A program made the position numbers and the translations under genes. 64,000 nucleotides of DNA from Desulfuromonadales bacterium (GTDB taxonomy: Bacteria; Desulfobacterota; Desulfuromonadia; Desulfuromonadales; BM103): assembly GCA_030145195.1 (NCBI GenBank), contig JAQYVY010000009.1, positions 19,768 through 83,767 on the forward strand, read 5' to 3'. Positions 1 to 9,134 of the stretch are shown piece by piece. The stretch's first letter is position 1. The number at the start of each line of letters is the position of its first letter. Under the pieces are notes generated by a model. The model was not told where the DNA came from and did no database searches. It saw only the letters and a program-made list of their open reading frames with translations.

Positions 1-2
1 AC

Positions 3-3000
3 GGTGTCGGTATGGTGCACACCGATTTTGTGCTGGAGCAGGAAGCTGCAGAGACGAACCCAGGGGTAACGACGCCCACAATCAATCCGTCCATTGCACC
101 AAGTGTTAACAACGGCGTTGCCTGGCTGGTCGGCAATCAGCAGGGCGATGGCTCCTGGCAGGACCAGCTCGGTACCGAGCAACGCGATACGGCCGCAGCC
201 GTAACGGCGCTGAAAGACTTTGCTGCCGCGTGGAACAGTGCTCAAAGCGGTCGGGATTGGCTCTCAGGTATTACTGCAGATAATTATGATTTTTGGGCGC
301 GTAAGGTGGTTAGCCTGGATGGTGCCGCTGTGGCTGAAATTATCAGCAGCCAGAATCCCGATGGTGGTTGGGGCAGTATGACCGGTTACCTGAGTAGCCC
401 GGTAGATACCGCTTTGGCCTTACAGGCATTGGCGTCTGCCGGAATGACCAAAGAAACGGAAGTGGCTACTGCGGTCAACTACTTACAGTCTGCGCAGAAT
501 CCAGATGGCGGCTGGCATACTGGCAATGGTTTGAGTATGGTTCAGCCGACGGCCTATTCCATTGTCGCACTGAATGCAGTGAAGGATAGCTATGCTCTGA
601 ACACTGCTATCGCGGATGGCCTCTTTTGGCTTGGTCTCAAGCAGAACTTTGATGGTGGCTTCGGCAACAGTTCCAGTACGGTCTACGATACGGCTGCGGC
701 TTTGGTCGCACTCAAAGAAACTGGAGCATCTCAAACGGTCACCGACGACGCAGTCACTTATTTGTCGAACAAACAGGCTGACTCTGGCAGTTGGAATGAG
801 AGCTCTTTTCAGACCGCTCTTGCGGTGCAGGCACTTTATGCCGGTCAGGTCGTGGCAGACCTTTCCGTCAGCCCAACAGATGTCGTGATGACTCCGACCA
901 TAGTGACGGATTATCCAAGTCAGGTGCAGGTCGGTGCCAGAATTTACAATTCGGGCAGTACCGCTGTGCCGATTGTAACTGTGGCTTTGTACTCGGACGC
1001 CGTTGCCTCTGAAAATCTTCAGGCTCAGCAATCAGTTTCCATCCCGGCAAACGGATTCGCTGATGTGGTTTTTTTGACCGTGGTGGACAGTCCCTTTGAT
1101 CAGACATTTATTGTTTGCATCGATCCTGATCGCGAGATTGTGGAGGCAAGCTGGGCCAATAATCTGACTTATAAAACCTTACCGGTTGACGTTCCCGCTC
1201 CAATGATCGGGTTTGCCACAGCAAACTCTAGTGGTGTGGAGTCAGAAAATGCTTCGATTCTGTTGGAACTATCGTATGCATGGGATCAACCGTTGAGCGT
1301 TGGCTATGCTGTGAACGTCATGAGCAGTGCGGTCGATCCTGACGATTATTCGCTGGCCGTGGGCACCCTGGTTTTTGCTCCTGGAGAATCTGCAAAACGG
1401 CTTGATTTCAATATCGTTGATGATGCGCTGAAAGAAGGTGCTGAGACAGTTGTTCTTGACCTACAGAACCCGTCGGCAGGAATTCCTGGGTTGCTTCAGC
1501 ACACCTACCTTATCGCCGACAACGACACTCCTCCGACCATATCTTTCGATTCGGCCGCTGGTTCAGGTTGGGAAAATGAATTGTCCGTGCCCGTTTCCGT
1601 TTCGCTTAACTTCCCCTGGCCGGAGCCAGTTTCTGTTGACTACCAAGCAGACACAGGCAGTGCCACGCAAGGTACAGATTTCAGTATAACCGTCGGCACC
1701 TTGATCTTCGCAGCGCAAGAAACTCAGAAATCCTTGCTATTGAATGTTTTCGATGACAACGCGGTGGAATCGGATGAAACCATAGTCTTGGCTCTCGAGA
1801 ATCCGGTTAACGGCAGTTTGTCTCAGCAACCCTTCGTTTATACCATCAGAGATAATGATTCTGTGCCACAGCTTACGGCCAATCTATCCAGTACCGCTCA
1901 GGATGAATCGGTTGGCCCGATCATTATTAGTCTGACTCTGGATCACCCTTGGCTTGACCCCGTTTCGGTGTCCCTTGAGGTTGCTTCTGGAAGCAGTGCA
2001 TCGGTTGGTGAGGATTTCACTCTAGGGGCAACGCTCATAACCTTCAGTCCGGGAGAAACGACGCAATCGTTCCTTCTTGAGATTTTTGACGATTATCTGG
2101 TTGAAGAGAACGAAAATATTATCATCAACCTGGTGAATCCAGTTGCTGTGTCTCTGCTCCAGGATCAGTTGAGCTATACCATTGTCAACAATGATTTCCC
2201 GCCGACGGTCACTATTGTTATGCCTGTGGACGGGACGGTCACAAGTGACAACAGACCATTGCTTCTCTACGAGGCGAGTGTTGAGAAAGTTGTTGTCACG
2301 GTTAACGGGAACGTGGTTGCGGGAGTCTCAGGACAGGCGTTTGAGTCTCCGCTGATGGAGGGCCTGAATACCCTGCGCGTTGAAGCGACTGATGCTGTTG
2401 GCAGAGCCGGTTATGACGAAGTGTCTTTCAGCGTCGACACGACGCCACCTGGCATCACGATTGTTTCTCCACTTGAGGGGGTTACGCCCGAGCCGGAACC
2501 TTTGCTCTACTATCAGGTGAGCGATGGTGATGCGGTGGTTACGCTTGACGGGGTCATAATCAATAAGGCTTCTGGAGACCTTCTGGACAGATTGGATGAT
2601 GGAGATTATCTGGTTTCGGTTCAAGCAACCGATTCGCTTGGAAACACAGCTGAAGCCCACGTAGTTTTTACTGTGAACGCAGGCTGGGATCGTCCTCCAG
2701 TTCTTTCTGAGGAGTCTTATCCGGTCAACTTGTTACGGCAGTGGCCAAACGTGGATGAGCGCCAGCGGGAATTTCGAAACTATGCGATAGACTCCCATGG
2801 CAATGTTTTTTTCGTGGACACATTGGGGTGGCTTGGCACCTACAGTATGGAAGTCTCCAAATATGACAAAAACCTTAATTTTATCTGGAATGTGGTCATG
2901 GATTCTGGCTATGACGACAGACATTATGATTTCCATTTTTCGGAATGCGAGTCTTCTATTTATGTAGCAGGCGTTACCGAAAGTAGTGGTTGTTTTGATG

Positions 3001-6000
3001 ACATTGGCCCCTGCACAAAACTTTATCAGGAAGATGCTATCCTGTTTAAAATTAATGATCTCGGCACAACAGGTGAGATAGCGTGGTCTCAGCAGTGGGG
3101 AGGCGATTACGAAGATATTATTAGTGGGCTGGCTGCTGACGAGTTTGGAAACGTGTTCGTAGCGGGCTTACACAGAGAGTATTCTTCGGCGATCAATCAG
3201 GACTGGTACACTTTTGCCAGGTTTGATGCGGCCGGCAATAAAATTCTCGATATACACGACAGTGAAAAAGGATATTGTGCGGGAGTTGCTTCGGAAGGCT
3301 TTTTGTATTGCGGCTTGGGCAAGTACGATTACGACGGGAATTATCTGTCGAATGTCAGTCAGTCCGAGGGGCTTTACGCTGCGGAACTAAAGAAGGATGG
3401 TTACTTCTATACGCTGGATGACAACCGGATTCATAAAATTGACAAATCGGGTGAACTGATTTGGTTGTCTGAAGTCCTCGTGGACCCGCCCCTCCCAGGG
3501 TTGTCCAGTCCGTATGCTTTGTTGAGAAGCTTCACTCTGGATGAAGCGGGCAATGTTTTCGCGTTGGGGAGAACCAATGGTGTTCTGGATGCGTCTGGAG
3601 CTCAGAGCGGGGCCGACCTCTTCCTGGTAAAATTCGATTCCTATGGGCGTATTATTTGGGTTCGTCAGTTTGGTTCCTATTCGGATGATGATGAGGATTA
3701 TTATGGGGTCGGTCTTGTTTATGGCGGTGATGGGGACCTGTATTTTGCAAACCATTCACTGGCTATAGACAGTTGGGAATTCTACAAAGCCGAAACAGCA
3801 ACCGCTGAAACGCCATTGTCTTCTCCGACGAGAACTTACTATGTCGACAGCTCGTCGGGTTGCAGTGAAGGCAAGGTCACCAAAGGGCCAGCATATGCGA
3901 CGATGAGTCAAAACCACGGGGCCTGCGCTGGTCCGGATACCGTTTCTATGCGTTTTACCGGCGGTCCGAAAGATATGCTGATCGCGTATGAACCGACTGC
4001 TTACACTGAATCGACGCTGGTAACGGGGACCTCAGGGGGAAGCCTGATCTCTGCCCTGTCCGAGACAAGTGGTATGCTTTCGGTTGATTTGGTCGAAGTC
4101 GCTCCTGCCGATGGGAATATCATTCGATCTTTCGGAACGATTTCGCAACCCTTTGAGCCAAACAGGTTTGGCCAGATCACAGATTTGTCCGGTCTCAGTG
4201 GAGTTGTTCAGCCTGGGAATTCGTTTGGTATCAAGGTCGCTCTTGATGCTGATGCCCGAGGTGTTCATACCCTCCAGTGGGGGCAAGAGAGCTCCTGTCC
4301 AACTGGCACCCAACAACTTGTCAGTGTCACAGCAACACCGGTTGAGACCGAGGCACCAGTCACAACCATCAACGCCCCCATTGACGGTGCATCAGTTGTT
4401 GCAGGTTACGTCATTGTGGAAGGGGCCGCGACCGATGGTAATGGTTCTGGCGTCGCGAAAGTCGAGATTTCGGTCGATGGCGGGACAACCTGGAGAGTGG
4501 CGACCGACACCTCTTCCGATCAGTCGTGGGGTGCTTGGAAATATGTTTGGGTGGAAGCCTTCCCTGGCACCTATTCCTTGCTTGCTAGGGCTATTGACCG
4601 GGACGGCAATATTGATTCTTCAGAGCCTGAAGTCAGTATCGTTGTCGATGATTTGTCCCCGACTCTGAGTGTTGATCTAGTTATGTCTCCCACTGCGCTC
4701 ACTGCTCAGGTGATCAGCGGTATAGCCACCCCTGGGGTGAACCTGTCGGTTACGATTGATTCCCCAACGGATTCCCCCGCTGCGATTTCTCCGATCATTC
4801 AAACGCCTGATGGTACCTGGGAGTTTACTGTCAGCAACATGGTGCCGAATGTTGATAATGTCCTGACCATAACGGCAATGAATGTGTATGGGTCAGTAAG
4901 TCAACCGATTACCCTCAGCGTCGACACGACTGGTCCTCTCTTGACTGTCGATCAGGTCGAAACGCCTACTGCGGTGAACTTCCAGACAATCACCGGCTTG
5001 ATTGATTACGATGCAACATTGACAGTTCAAGTGAACCCACCAGCTCTTTCGCAAACACCGCAGGTTATGTTTGGTTTCTGGTTCTACGAAGCCGTTGATC
5101 TGCAAGAGGGGGAGAACCTCTTTCTTTTTACCGCCACTGACCCCCTTGGCAGGAAGACAGTGGCCCAGGTAACGATTGAATACCAGCCGCCTTCTCTGAC
5201 TATAGCTGTGATGCCCAAGAGCACTCTCGAAAGAAATTCAACCGCCGTTGTTCTGACAATTAGTAATATCCTGCCGCACGGTGAGACGGTTGCCATTGAA
5301 CAGATTGTTGATCTCAATGACAACAGGACTGTTGATGCTGGTGAGCCGGTTGTCCGGAGCTTCGGCGTGACCGATGGTATTGTCGTGAGTGACCCGAATG
5401 TTCAGGGTGACCAAGGCGGAGTTGTGGATGGCTCTGTCGTCACAACAGTGAACTATCATTTCATCAATGATCATTATCATGCCCCCGCACAATATATCTT
5501 CAGATCTACGACGATGGCGGACAGTGCAGAAACTGACTTTGAGGTTGTTGCAGTTAGTCAAGTTCAGACTATCAGCGGGACAGTGTTGGATACTTTGGGC
5601 ACTCCGATCGCAGGCGCTCAAATTCAGCTGATTGATAAGTGGGGTCGTGGTTTTGGTTATGCGATTTCAAATGAGGTTGGCCAATATGCGTTCAATGTCG
5701 AGGCCCCTGGTGAATATGGCTTGCTCCCGATTGCGCAAGGCTACGTTTTTGATAAGACAAGCTCCGTGTTGCTGGCCTTGGGCTCTGGTCAGGCAAGCTC
5801 TGGTGTCGACCTCACCATGACCCAAGCAGTAAATCGAGTCTCAGGCGCTGTGCTTGATGCAAGCTCTTCGGCAGGTATCCCAGGGCTTCTGGTCAAAGCA
5901 GAAAGCAGCCAATCCGTTAGCTTTGCTCTGACGGATACCAATGGGGCCTATACTTTTATGCTACCAAATGGTGATTTTGACTTTTATGTCGAGAGCCTGG

Positions 6001-7178
6001 CAGGCGATGGCTCCTCAGCTAAAGGGTACGTCACTTCGAGTGCTGCTTTGCTAAGTCTTTCGGTCGTGGAAGATTCGAGTGGCAACAATATCGCATTGGC
6101 GGCCGCAGATTCTCTGGCGTGCGGAAAAACTGTGGACTTGGCTTTTCTTGCTGCTCCGGGGGCTCCTGTCCGGGCCAGCTTGGCCAATGGTGGCCATCTG
6201 ATTGCTGCTGCTGTCACAGATGAAAATGGTGACTACTGTCTAGGTTTTATCTCTGGTAATGATTGGACTACGACTATTTATGATGATGCCGCTCAAGGTG
6301 TCGGTCTTGCCGGGACGACCCTTGGAGATGTTTCGGCAGTGGTTGGTTCGCCGCTGTCACAGAGTGATCTTGTGGTGTACGGCGTCGATGTCTGGCTGGA
6401 GGGAACGGTTTCCGACGAAGGGGGACAACCGGTCGCTGCTGTGCCGGTCAGGGTGACGAACCTTGATGTTGGTTCCAAGGCTACCGGCATCACCGCTGCA
6501 GATGGCACCTATCGCTTGGGTCTCAACTCAGGCAATGGACAAATAGCAATTAGTCCTGAAGGCTTAGGGTATGAGCCTATGTCTCCCGTCTCAATTCTCT
6601 TGGCGCCAGCTCAAACGGTAACTCAGAACTTTACTGTGATTGCTGCTGTGGAGCCTCTTGCGGTGACGGTTGATGCGGTGTCCTCGCCGATAGCAGAAAC
6701 ATCGCAAGCCCTTTCCGGTACGCGGTCACAGGGCGCGGAGGTGACCATTGAAATTGATACCACGGCAAGTCATGAGGGGGTTGCTTATCCGACCGCAACA
6801 ACTTGGGAATGTACCCTTATAGACTTGGTTGAGGGTGTAAACAAGGTTGCTGTTTCAGCGACCGATGGAATCGATACCCTTTATGCTCCTGAGGTCTATA
6901 TTGATTATCAGCCGCCGCAGGAGGTTAATACCATTACTATCTCCAGTGCTCAGTACAGTTTACGCAAGGAGACCCTGACCGTCGCGGCAGCGAGTGGTTA
7001 TCCTGAGGCGAACCTCGTGGTTGAATATTTAGGGAAAGTCGTGCCGATGAGCTACGTCAAGTTACTTAAGGGGCGCTATCTCTGGACCTACACTGATACG
7101 AACGTTCCTGCTACCCCGGTAGCGGTTGCAGTCTCTGGCGCGGAGGGGAGTGTGACTGCTGCTGTTACGGTGAAATGA
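3..7178 (+). CDS. Giant multidomain secreted/surface protein (5' end cut by window edge)
   Basis: The frame is open to the left edge, so at least 2391 residues are visible and the N-terminus with any signal peptide is missing; the ATG at 12 is probably internal. Numbering from that ATG, residues ~35-280 hold five prenyltransferase/squalene-oxidase-type repeats (NPDGGW, NFDGGF and variants), an alpha-toroid fold. A CARDB-like adhesive domain follows (~280-395), then three Calx-beta repeats (~400-735), two Ig-like units, a beta-propeller-like stretch with GNVFVAG/GNVFALG repeats (~890-1280), more Ig-like domains and three or four carboxypeptidase-regulatory-like repeats (ISGTVLD, GAVLD; ~1835-2180). 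It ends in another Ig-like region with no obvious sorting signal. I infer a Ca-binding, cell-surface or secreted adhesion/matrix protein. There is no catalytic motif I trust. A strong terminator follows. Confidence 0.85.
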   Translation, partial: GVGMVHTDFVLEQEAAETNPGVTTPTINPSIAPSVNNGVAWLVGNQQGDGSWQDQLGTEQRDTAAAVTALKDFAAAWNSAQSGRDWLSGITADNYDFWARKVVSLDGAAVAEIISSQNPDGGWGSMTGYLSSPVDTALALQALASAGMTKETEVATAVNYLQSAQNPDGGWHTGNGLSMVQPTAYSIVALNAVKDSYALNTAIADGLFWLGLKQNFDGGFGNSSSTVYDTAAALVALKETGASQTVTDDAVTYLSNKQADSGSWNESSFQTALAVQALYAGQVVADLSVSPTDVVMTPTIVTDYPSQVQVGARIYNSGSTAVPIVTVALYSDAVASENLQAQQSVSIPANGFADVVFLTVVDSPFDQTFIVCIDPDREIVEASWANNLTYKTLPVDVPAPMIGFATANSSGVESENASILLELSYAWDQPLSVGYAVNVMSSAVDPDDYSLAVGTLVFAPGESAKRLDFNIVDDALKEGAETVVLDLQNPSAGIPGLLQHTYLIADNDTPPTISFDSAAGSGWENELSVPVSVSLNFPWPEPVSVDYQADTGSATQGTDFSITVGTLIFAAQETQKSLLLNVFDDNAVESDETIVLALENPVNGSLSQQPFVYTIRDNDSVPQLTANLSSTAQDESVGPIIISLTLDHPWLDPVSVSLEVASGSSASVGEDFTLGATLITFSPGETTQSFLLEIFDDYLVEENENIIINLVNPVAVSLLQDQLSYTIVNNDFPPTVTIVMPVDGTVTSDNRPLLLYEASVEKVVVTVNGNVVAGVSGQAFESPLMEGLNTLRVEATDAVGRAGYDEVSFSVDTTPPGITIVSPLEGVTPEPEPLLYYQVSDGDAVVTLDGVIINKASGDLLDRLDDGDYLVSVQATDSLGNTAEAHVVFTVNAGWDRPPVLSEESYPVNLLRQWPNVDERQREFRNYAIDSHGNVFFVDTLGWLGTYSMEVSKYDKNLNFIWNVVMDSGYDDRHYDFHFSECESSIYVAGVTESSGCFDDIGPCTKLYQEDAILFKINDLGTTGEIAWSQQWGGDYEDIISGLAADEFGNVFVAGLHREYSSAINQDWYTFARFDAAGNKILDIHDSEKGYCAGVASEGFLYCGLGKYDYDGNYLSNVSQSEGLYAAELKKDGYFYTLDDNRIHKIDKSGELIWLSEVLVDPPLPGLSSPYALLRSFTLDEAGNVFALGRTNGVLDASGAQSGADLFLVKFDSYGRIIWVRQFGSYSDDDEDYYGVGLVYGGDGDLYFANHSLAIDSWEFYKAETATAETPLSSPTRTYYVDSSSGCSEGKVTKGPAYATMSQNHGACAGPDTVSMRFTGGPKDMLIAYEPTAYTESTLVTGTSGGSLISALSETSGMLSVDLVEVAPADGNIIRSFGTISQPFEPNRFGQITDLSGLSGVVQPGNSFGIKVALDADARGVHTLQWGQESSCPTGTQQLVSVTATPVETEAPVTTINAPIDGASVVAGYVIVEGAATDGNGSGVAKVEISVDGGTTWRVATDTSSDQSWGAWKYVWVEAFPGTYSLLARAIDRDGNIDSSEPEVSIVVDDLSPTLSVDLVMSPTALTAQVISGIATPGVNLSVTIDSPTDSPAAISPIIQTPDGTWEFTVSNMVPNVDNVLTITAMNVYGSVSQPITLSVDTTGPLLTVDQVETPTAVNFQTITGLIDYDATLTVQVNPPALSQTPQVMFGFWFYEAVDLQEGENLFLFTATDPLGRKTVAQVTIEYQPPSLTIAVMPKSTLERNSTAVVLTISNILPHGETVAIEQIVDLNDNRTVDAGEPVVRSFGVTDGIVVSDPNVQGDQGGVVDGSVVTTVNYHFINDHYHAPAQYIFRSTTMADSAETDFEVVAVSQVQTISGTVLDTLGTPIAGAQIQLIDKWGRGFGYAISNEVGQYAFNVEAPGEYGLLPIAQGYVFDKTSSVLLALGSGQASSGVDLTMTQAVNRVSGAVLDASSSAGIPGLLVKAESSQSVSFALTDTNGAYTFMLPNGDFDFYVESLAGDGSSAKGYVTSSAALLSLSVVEDSSGNNIALAAADSLACGKTVDLAFLAAPGAPVRASLANGGHLIAAAVTDENGDYCLGFISGNDWTTTIYDDAAQGVGLAGTTLGDVSAVVGSPLSQSDLVVYGVDVWLEGTVSDEGGQPVAAVPVRVTNLDVGSKATGITAADGTYRLGLNSGNGQIAISPEGLGYEPMSPVSILLAPAQTVTQNFTVIAAVEPLAVTVDAVSSPIAETSQALSGTRSQGAEVTIEIDTTASHEGVAYPTATTWECTLIDLVEGVNKVAVSATDGIDTLYAPEVYIDYQPPQEVNTITISSAQYSLRKETLTVAAASGYPEANLVVEYLGKVVPMSYVKLLKGRYLWTYTDTNVPATPVAVAVSGAEGSVTAAVTVK

Positions 7179-7370
7179 TCGGTCTGGCCATTAGCCGCAG
7201 GCAACGGCCGACTTTGCTAGTCCGGTAAGGCGGTTGTCGCACTCGCAGTCTTGGCAGCAATGCCCATCACTTTTTTACCGGGATATGGGGAGCTAACGTA
7301 CGTAGCGATCCGGTTGGAAAGCGATAATAACTTTTATTGTAAAGATAAGCGTAAATCCAAAAAGTGCAGA
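7179..7370. other. Intergenic region with a repeat-like stretch
   Basis: I see no gene between the giant protein and the terminator at 7374. The stretch 7289-7330 contains an 11-mer, GCTAACGTACG, followed by GGTTG and AAGC, that recurs at 29481-29506 in another leader. It may be a decayed dispersed repeat; the function is unknown. Confidence 0.3.
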
Positions 7371-7373
7371 AGA

Positions 7374-7404
7374 GGCCACCCCAGTCGGGGTGGCCGCTTT
7401 TTTT
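7374..7404 (+). terminator. Rho-independent terminator of the giant-protein gene
   Basis: A perfect 9-bp GC-rich stem (GGCCACCCC/GGGGTGGCC) with an AGTC loop is followed by GC and seven T residues (7398-7404). It lies about 195 bp after the stop codon. Confidence 0.9.
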
Positions 7405-7492
7405 CAGGATCGTCAAGTCAACGGGAAAGGTCCTGATTGGATGAGATCATTACACTCAGATTTACAGACGTGCGCATGGCTGTGTCCCCAAT

Positions 7493-7523
7493 AAAAAAGT
7501 CCCCGCCCGAAGGCGAGGACTTT
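7493..7523 (-). terminator. Terminator of the octaheme cytochrome gene
   Basis: Read on the minus strand, AAAGTCC...GGACTTT flanks a CGCC/GGCG inner stem with one mismatch and is followed by six T. It lies about 60 bp beyond the stop codon of the 7582-8745 gene. Confidence 0.8.
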
Positions 7524-7581
7524 GCTAACAGTCTGAGGAGATCACAATTTTGGGATCTTTTTGCTCAGTGTGGATTATCTC

Positions 7582-8745
7582 TTACCACACAACATCAAGC
7601 TGTTTCATGGCAAGTTTGAAGTCTGCTTCGACCTTGTCGAGGATGGCTTGAGCATATTCGTTGTTATGGACACTGTTGGTGCCATCGTTGCGCACAAATT
7701 TGAGATTGTGAAGGGCTCTCTGATAGGTTTCCCAGCCCTTGGCTGTGTCGCGCTTGGCGGCGTCGGCATCAAGCAGGGCCTTCTCAACCTCAATCCGGGT
7801 CATCTTGAGCTCTTCGATGCGAGTTGCTGTCTCAGCGCCCCACTCCTCAAAGATAGTTTTATATTCTTCGTCTTCATGGCAATCGGTGCAAGAAGAGGAC
7901 GGTGGGCGATAGACGCCCTTGGTGATGCCGGTGTGACAATCAGTACAGGTCATATCTGCGGCTTCGCCGTACATCATGCCCGGAATATCTTCCAGCCCTT
8001 CAATGCCTGTTCCTTCGTTCATGGCTACTTGAACTTCGTGGCAGACGCCACAATCGGCCATTTGTGGAGCATCATCTGGTGCGTCAGCGTGGCAGGTTAG
8101 ACAGAAATTCATCCGGTCAGTTGCGGTTGCAGGATTATGGACGATACCGAAGTGGCAGTCGCGGCAAGTCAGGTCGAACTCCTCAATATGCATGTTGTGG
8201 TCGAAGTGAGTGCCGCCGACAAAATCCTCAGTCATGACGTCTGCCAGGCCTTTGCGTGTGCGGAAGCCGGGGTTAATAACATCGTCGAGCATCCGCATGT
8301 TGACAATTTTCATGGGGCCTGTGGTTGTTTCGCGGACGGTTTTGTTGCCTTCGTCCGAGTGACAGTAGAGGCAGTGCCATGCAGGGACCAGTTTTTCAGG
8401 TGGATTAGCGAGGATTCCCAGCTTCTCTTCTTTGGAGATGGTGAGCTGCATGTAGGTGTCTTTCAAGCCGCCCATCTTGGCTTTTGCGTATCCGAGCACT
8501 CCTGGACGACCATGACAGTCGAGACAGGAAACACCTGCGTCGCCATGCGCCGAATGTTCCCAGGAATCAACTTCGGCCAGAGGGCCGAACCCTTGGGCTG
8601 GATGGCAAAGATGGCAGAACTCAGGTTCGGAGGTCATGTGCAGGATCTGGACGTTGATAAAGCCGAACACGACAACAAAAAGCACCGCTGCAAGGGTGAA
8701 TAAGACCAGATGGCGTTTACACCAATCAAATACGGTTTTCAGCAT
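7582..8745 (-). CDS. Membrane-anchored octaheme c-type cytochrome (NapC/NirT-like anchor)
   Basis: This 387-residue protein has one uncleaved N-terminal helix (~12-30) and a periplasmic part with eight CXXCH sites: CHLCH, CLDCH, CLYCH, CRDCH, CLTCH, CGVCH and two CTDCH. After the last heme comes a ~100-residue helical tail without hemes (from about EEWGAE), reminiscent of the C-terminal helices of NrfA/HAO-type cytochromes. The architecture fits an inner-membrane quinol-oxidising or periplasmic electron-transfer cytochrome, as in the NapC/NirT/ImcH/CymA groups; I cannot place it in a named subfamily. The start is set by GAGG seven bases upstream of ATG. It is transcribed in the same direction as the CbcL-like gene, but a hairpin at 9069 separates them, so it probably has its own promoter. 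Confidence 0.85.
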   Translation of the reverse strand: MLKTVFDWCKRHLVLFTLAAVLFVVVFGFINVQILHMTSEPEFCHLCHPAQGFGPLAEVDSWEHSAHGDAGVSCLDCHGRPGVLGYAKAKMGGLKDTYMQLTISKEEKLGILANPPEKLVPAWHCLYCHSDEGNKTVRETTTGPMKIVNMRMLDDVINPGFRTRKGLADVMTEDFVGGTHFDHNMHIEEFDLTCRDCHFGIVHNPATATDRMNFCLTCHADAPDDAPQMADCGVCHEVQVAMNEGTGIEGLEDIPGMMYGEAADMTCTDCHTGITKGVYRPPSSSCTDCHEDEEYKTIFEEWGAETATRIEELKMTRIEVEKALLDADAAKRDTAKGWETYQRALHNLKFVRNDGTNSVHNNEYAQAILDKVEADFKLAMKQLDVVW

Positions 8746-9068
8746 AATTCGAACCTCTTTTGTTCAGTTTTTTAGTCTTGCGGGGCGCGACCATGATCAT
8801 AAACTTAGGCGGATAATTTGGGGTATATTACCTGTTTGTCGAACCAATGCAACTAAAAACCGTTATATAACAGTAAGTTAACAACATTTAATCCGTTTGT
8901 GGCAAAAGAGCTAGATCGGTATTGTTGCTCTTGATAATAAAGAAACTACTTTTAATTGTAACATTTATCAAGGGCGGATGTTGGCTAAGAAGGGTGGTTT
9001 TAAGGTCAGGTGTCGCTGTGGGTTCAACTCTGTTGCCCTTTGAAACGACATTTTTGAGCGTGGAAACG
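8746..9068. other. Intergenic region, presumed promoter of the octaheme cytochrome
   Basis: About 320 bp of AT-rich DNA with no ORF that looks coding and no convincing sigma-54 or sigma-70 element on the minus strand. It must hold the promoter for the cytochrome gene at 8745 if the hairpin at 9069 terminates transcription from upstream. Confidence 0.4.
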
Positions 9069-9098
9069 AAAGAGGCTGCCTGGATAGGCAGCCTCTTT
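9069..9098 (-). terminator. Hairpin terminator after the CbcL-like gene
   Basis: A perfect 12-bp inverted repeat (AAAGAGGCTGCC/GGCAGCCTCTTT) with a 6-nt loop lies 37 bp past the stop codon. The T-rich stretch after it on the minus strand is short, so it may be a modest terminator. Confidence 0.75.
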
Positions 9099-9134
9099 CT
9101 ATTTAACTTTAGGTCTATGTGGAAACGTTAGTCG

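Noticed and set aside
7561..8703. Plus-strand ORFs of 179 and 188 residues over the octaheme cytochrome
   Set aside because: They are antisense to a gene with eight CXXCH sites and have no independent support.
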